DNA of 6,410 bases from Candidatus Poseidoniales archaeon (GTDB lineage: Archaea; Thermoplasmatota; Poseidoniia; Poseidoniales; Poseidoniaceae), in contig QQSA01000023.1 in assembly GCA_003602535.1 (NCBI GenBank), positions 16,102 to 22,511 of the forward strand. The letters are read 5' to 3'. Numbering within the stretch: the first letter of the stretch is position 1; every line of letters starts with the position of its first letter. This document shows positions 4,236 to 6,410 of the stretch, one piece after another. Below the pieces are notes generated by a model, which made no database searches, had not been told where the DNA came from, and was given only the letters and a program-made list of their open reading frames with translations. The translations under genes were made by a program, and so were the position numbers.

Positions 4236-6410
4236 ATGAGTGCTAGCGAAAGCAAGTCAAGAGCAGGTAGAGGGCTAAGAAAAGGTGGTAATGACCGCCA
4301 GATGGACCTTTCAGCATTACGAGCACAATTCACGTCTACTCCATCCCCTTCCCTAGACCAGACGATGATGCAAAGTTCCAGGTTCCGCGAAGAAGAGAAA
4401 CTTCGTGCTAATATCCGTCGAGAGAGTAAACTACGTCGTGAAGCATTAGCTGAAAGAATTTCTATGATGCAGGACAATATGGCTACTGATATTTCACGTC
4501 AACATGAAATGACACTCAGCGCCTTTGAAGCAGATCTTAGGTCCCAGATGGAAAATGAGTTGTCTCAACTAGAATCTGAAACTTTGACACGTGAAGAGAT
4601 TAGACTTAGAGAGATGCATGAAATGCGTCTTGAAAGAGAAATTCAAACTCTTCAGGATTCATTTGAAGTTGAAAAGGATCGCAAATTGGAAGAACACCGT
4701 GGTCTGGTTATCTCCCAACTTGAAAGTCAACTTTCTGAGGAACATCGTCGAAGGTTATCCTTGCAGAGAGAAAAATTAGAAATCGAATTCAATCAAGCAT
4801 TACAGATTAAAATTCGAGATTTAGAAGCAACCATACAGAAAGAAATGGAAAGTAGATTCCAAGAATTAGAATCCAAGGAAGTTGCTAAACTTGAAGAGGC
4901 TCAAACTCAAAAGTTAGCAGAGAGAGAAGAAGCACTTCGAAGAGGAATAAGAACTCGACTTGAACAACAACTCAAGCTCCGATTGAAGCAGAGAGAAGCA
5001 ACGATGCGTGCAGAATATGAGCGTAGAAGTTTGAGGTTGGAAGAAGACATTGCAGCATCTATCCAAGAAGAATTGGAATCAAGATTATCTTCAGAAACAA
5101 AGGAACTTGAAGAGAGAATGCGCCAAGATGTAGAACTTGCAGTAGCTCGACGCAGAGAAGGACTTCGTGTTGAAGTCGAGCGACAATTAGAGGCACGACA
5201 TTCTGAGAAACTATCAGAAAGGAAGAGTCGACTCAAAGAAAAATATGATTTGACCTTCTCCAAAGCAGTAGATGATATTTCGAGATCTCTTGAATTAGAA
5301 CTTGAATCAGAATTAGAAGCACGTATGGATCAAGAATTCGCTTCTTACCGCAATGCTAGAGAAGCGGAGATTCAAAATCGTCTTGCTAGATTCCGATATG
5401 AAAGAGAAGCTGAACTACATGACAAATTATCTGAGAGATATGACTCGAAGAAGGTTGATTGGTCTGAGCGTTTAGAACTTGAATTCACTGCTAGAGAAGC
5501 AGCAGCTCGCAAAGCAATAATGTCAGAGATTGATGGAAGATTGAGAAATGAGAGAATAACTCATGAAACCGATTTAGACCTCCTCAAGGAAGAAACAGTT
5601 CTCGAATTAGAATCTGAAATGGAAGAGCGATTAGCAGAGTTTAGATCTCGTAAGGAAGAAGAAGTTGCAACCCAACTCGAAAGACAACTCGACAAGAGAG
5701 AAGAAATCATGCGCAACAAGGCACTCATCGAAGTGCGAAAGCGTGAAGCGAATATTCGTGCAGAAATCGAGGCCCAACTTGGTGTTAAGCGTGCTGAGAT
5801 TAGAGATCGCTTGTCGAGTTTGACAAAGCAAATGGACGATTTCAAAGCAATGGCTGAAGTCAAGATGAGAGAATCCATCGAAGGAAAGGTTCAATCTGAA
5901 ATCGAAGCAGATGAATCCAGACTTGCTGAACAACAATCTGAATTCGAGGAATTAAAGTCACAGGATAACCGTGTAGAAAAGCGCCAATCTTGGCTACAAG
6001 CAATCTCTGGACAGGGGACTCAAGCAGAAGCACCTAGCATGGGAATGGATCCAAGTGCACTTGGAGCAAAACCAAACTTGCTCGGTTCAAGTGCAGGTAG
6101 GCCAATGCGAGGAGCAATGGCTCAAGCAGCAGCTCAACACACACCATCGATGGGACTTGCAGGAATGAGGGCACCTCGTTCAACAGCAAGGTCACTAAGT
6201 GGGGCCCAGCCTATGGCTCGACCGGTAAAGGCTCCAATCGGTGGAATGAATTTGCCAGCTCAAGGGGCAATCCTTCCACAACCAATTCAGCCGAAAGTTG
6301 TCAGACAACCTGTTAAACAACCTATCGAAACTCCAGTGGTTTCTTCACCACAAATAGTACCGCCAACTATCGAACCTGAAGTCGATAACATCGTTTCAGC
6401 ACCGCAAATT
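4236..6410 (+). CDS. Long coiled-coil protein with Pro/Met/Gln-rich tail, 3' end outside window
   Basis: An uninterrupted frame of 725 codons runs off the 3' edge. Residues 1-49 form a Ser/Arg/Gly/Thr-rich, probably disordered head. Residues 50-588 are almost pure helix-forming sequence dominated by Glu, Arg, Leu, Gln, Ala and Ser, with no proline and only two tryptophans (W409, W586): a very long coiled coil. Residues 589-725 change abruptly to a low-complexity Pro/Met/Ala/Gln/Gly tail. No cysteine occurs in any visible residue. No Walker A motif, hinge domain, signal peptide or membrane segment is seen, so it is not evidently an SMC or Rad50 protein. An REA/REE/REG motif recurs at residues 68, 230, 253, 307, 375, 390, 420, 488 and 503. 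ATG 4236 is chosen because GGGGAT sits 3 bases before it, the same spacing as the zinc-ribbon gene. GTG 4215 would add 7 residues. The function is unknown; a filament-like or scaffolding role is inference. Confidence 0.88.
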   Translation, partial: MSASESKSRAGRGLRKGGNDRQMDLSALRAQFTSTPSPSLDQTMMQSSRFREEEKLRANIRRESKLRREALAERISMMQDNMATDISRQHEMTLSAFEADLRSQMENELSQLESETLTREEIRLREMHEMRLEREIQTLQDSFEVEKDRKLEEHRGLVISQLESQLSEEHRRRLSLQREKLEIEFNQALQIKIRDLEATIQKEMESRFQELESKEVAKLEEAQTQKLAEREEALRRGIRTRLEQQLKLRLKQREATMRAEYERRSLRLEEDIAASIQEELESRLSSETKELEERMRQDVELAVARRREGLRVEVERQLEARHSEKLSERKSRLKEKYDLTFSKAVDDISRSLELELESELEARMDQEFASYRNAREAEIQNRLARFRYEREAELHDKLSERYDSKKVDWSERLELEFTAREAAARKAIMSEIDGRLRNERITHETDLDLLKEETVLELESEMEERLAEFRSRKEEEVATQLERQLDKREEIMRNKALIEVRKREANIRAEIEAQLGVKRAEIRDRLSSLTKQMDDFKAMAEVKMRESIEGKVQSEIEADESRLAEQQSEFEELKSQDNRVEKRQSWLQAISGQGTQAEAPSMGMDPSALGAKPNLLGSSAGRPMRGAMAQAAAQHTPSMGLAGMRAPRSTARSLSGAQPMARPVKAPIGGMNLPAQGAILPQPIQPKVVRQPVKQPIETPVVSSPQIVPPTIEPEVDNIVSAPQI
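4437..5765 (+). repeat. Degenerate protein-level repeats inside the coiled-coil gene
   Basis: An R-E-(A/E/G) motif, often followed by a pattern like hRxEhExQL, recurs nine times at residues 68, 230, 253, 307, 375, 390, 420, 488 and 503. Some spacings recur: 15 residues (375 to 390, 488 to 503) and 68 residues (307 to 375, 420 to 488). The DNA copies are diverged, so this is old internal duplication or selection for the same helix face rather than a recent tandem repeat. Confidence 0.45.

Noticed and set aside
4193..4477. Minus-strand frame of 94 codons over the spacer and coiled-coil start
   Set aside because: It overlaps the well-supported + strand start and shows low-complexity Ser/Arg content typical of a shadow frame.
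4591..4779. A 62-codon + strand frame
   Set aside because: It lies out of frame within the coiled-coil gene and has no ribosome site or recognisable domain.
4907..5936. Antisense open frames of about 100-118 codons within the coiled-coil gene
   Set aside because: They are Ser/Leu/Arg-rich, as expected from reversing Glu-, Arg- and Leu-rich codons of the + strand gene, and the long sense frame is far more convincing.
4236..6410. SMC/Rad50-type ATPase assignment of the coiled-coil protein
   Set aside because: The N-terminal region lacks a Walker A motif and the rod shows no globular hinge.
1..6410. CRISPR array, insertion sequence or integrase
   Set aside because: I saw no regularly spaced direct DNA repeats, terminal inverted repeats, or transposase or recombinase coding sequence.

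Overview
The window looks like a piece of an archaeal chromosome of moderate to low GC with all genes on the + strand. The archaeal reading is an inference. It rests on Shine-Dalgarno-like sites of the GGTGAT type placed 3 bases before a start, a small winged-helix regulator of the archaeal ArsR-like sort, a small multi-zinc-ribbon protein, and a phosphatidylserine-synthase-family enzyme. A marine Thermoplasmatota-type euryarchaeon (for example Marine Group II) would fit, but there is no rRNA or other phylogenetic marker here to prove it.

Layout. (1) 1-2319: the 3' part of a P1B-type heavy-metal ATPase. Its reading frame is already open at base 1, so the true start and the first metal-binding domain lie upstream. 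(2) 2382-2801: a winged-helix DNA-binding protein, followed directly by a perfect 7-1-7 palindrome. (3) 2836-3237: a 133-residue protein built of three CxxC...CxxC zinc ribbons, with a clear ribosome binding site. (4) 3265-4134: a CDP-alcohol phosphatidyltransferase of the PssA (CDP-diacylglycerol/archaeol-serine) family with a complete catalytic signature. (5) 4135-4235: a GC- and CpG-rich spacer with overlapping inverted repeats and a possible 23-codon basic micro-ORF that shares one base with the pssA stop codon. (6) 4236-6410: a long gene that runs off the 3' edge. Its visible 725 residues are a cysteine-free protein: a short disordered head, about 540 residues of continuous coiled coil, and a Pro/Met/Gln/Ala-rich tail.

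How the genes may work together. The first four genes are closely spaced (gaps of 62, 34 and 27 bases) and could be one or two transcripts. The winged-helix protein is a natural candidate regulator of its neighbours, including the ATPase, but this is inference from position. PssA makes a serine phospholipid in the membrane. The giant coiled-coil protein has no recognised enzymatic domain in the visible part and is probably structural. It is the most unusual object here: its hydrophobic stripe follows runs of i+4 steps with an occasional 3, averaging about 3.7-3.8 residues per turn, rather than canonical heptads.
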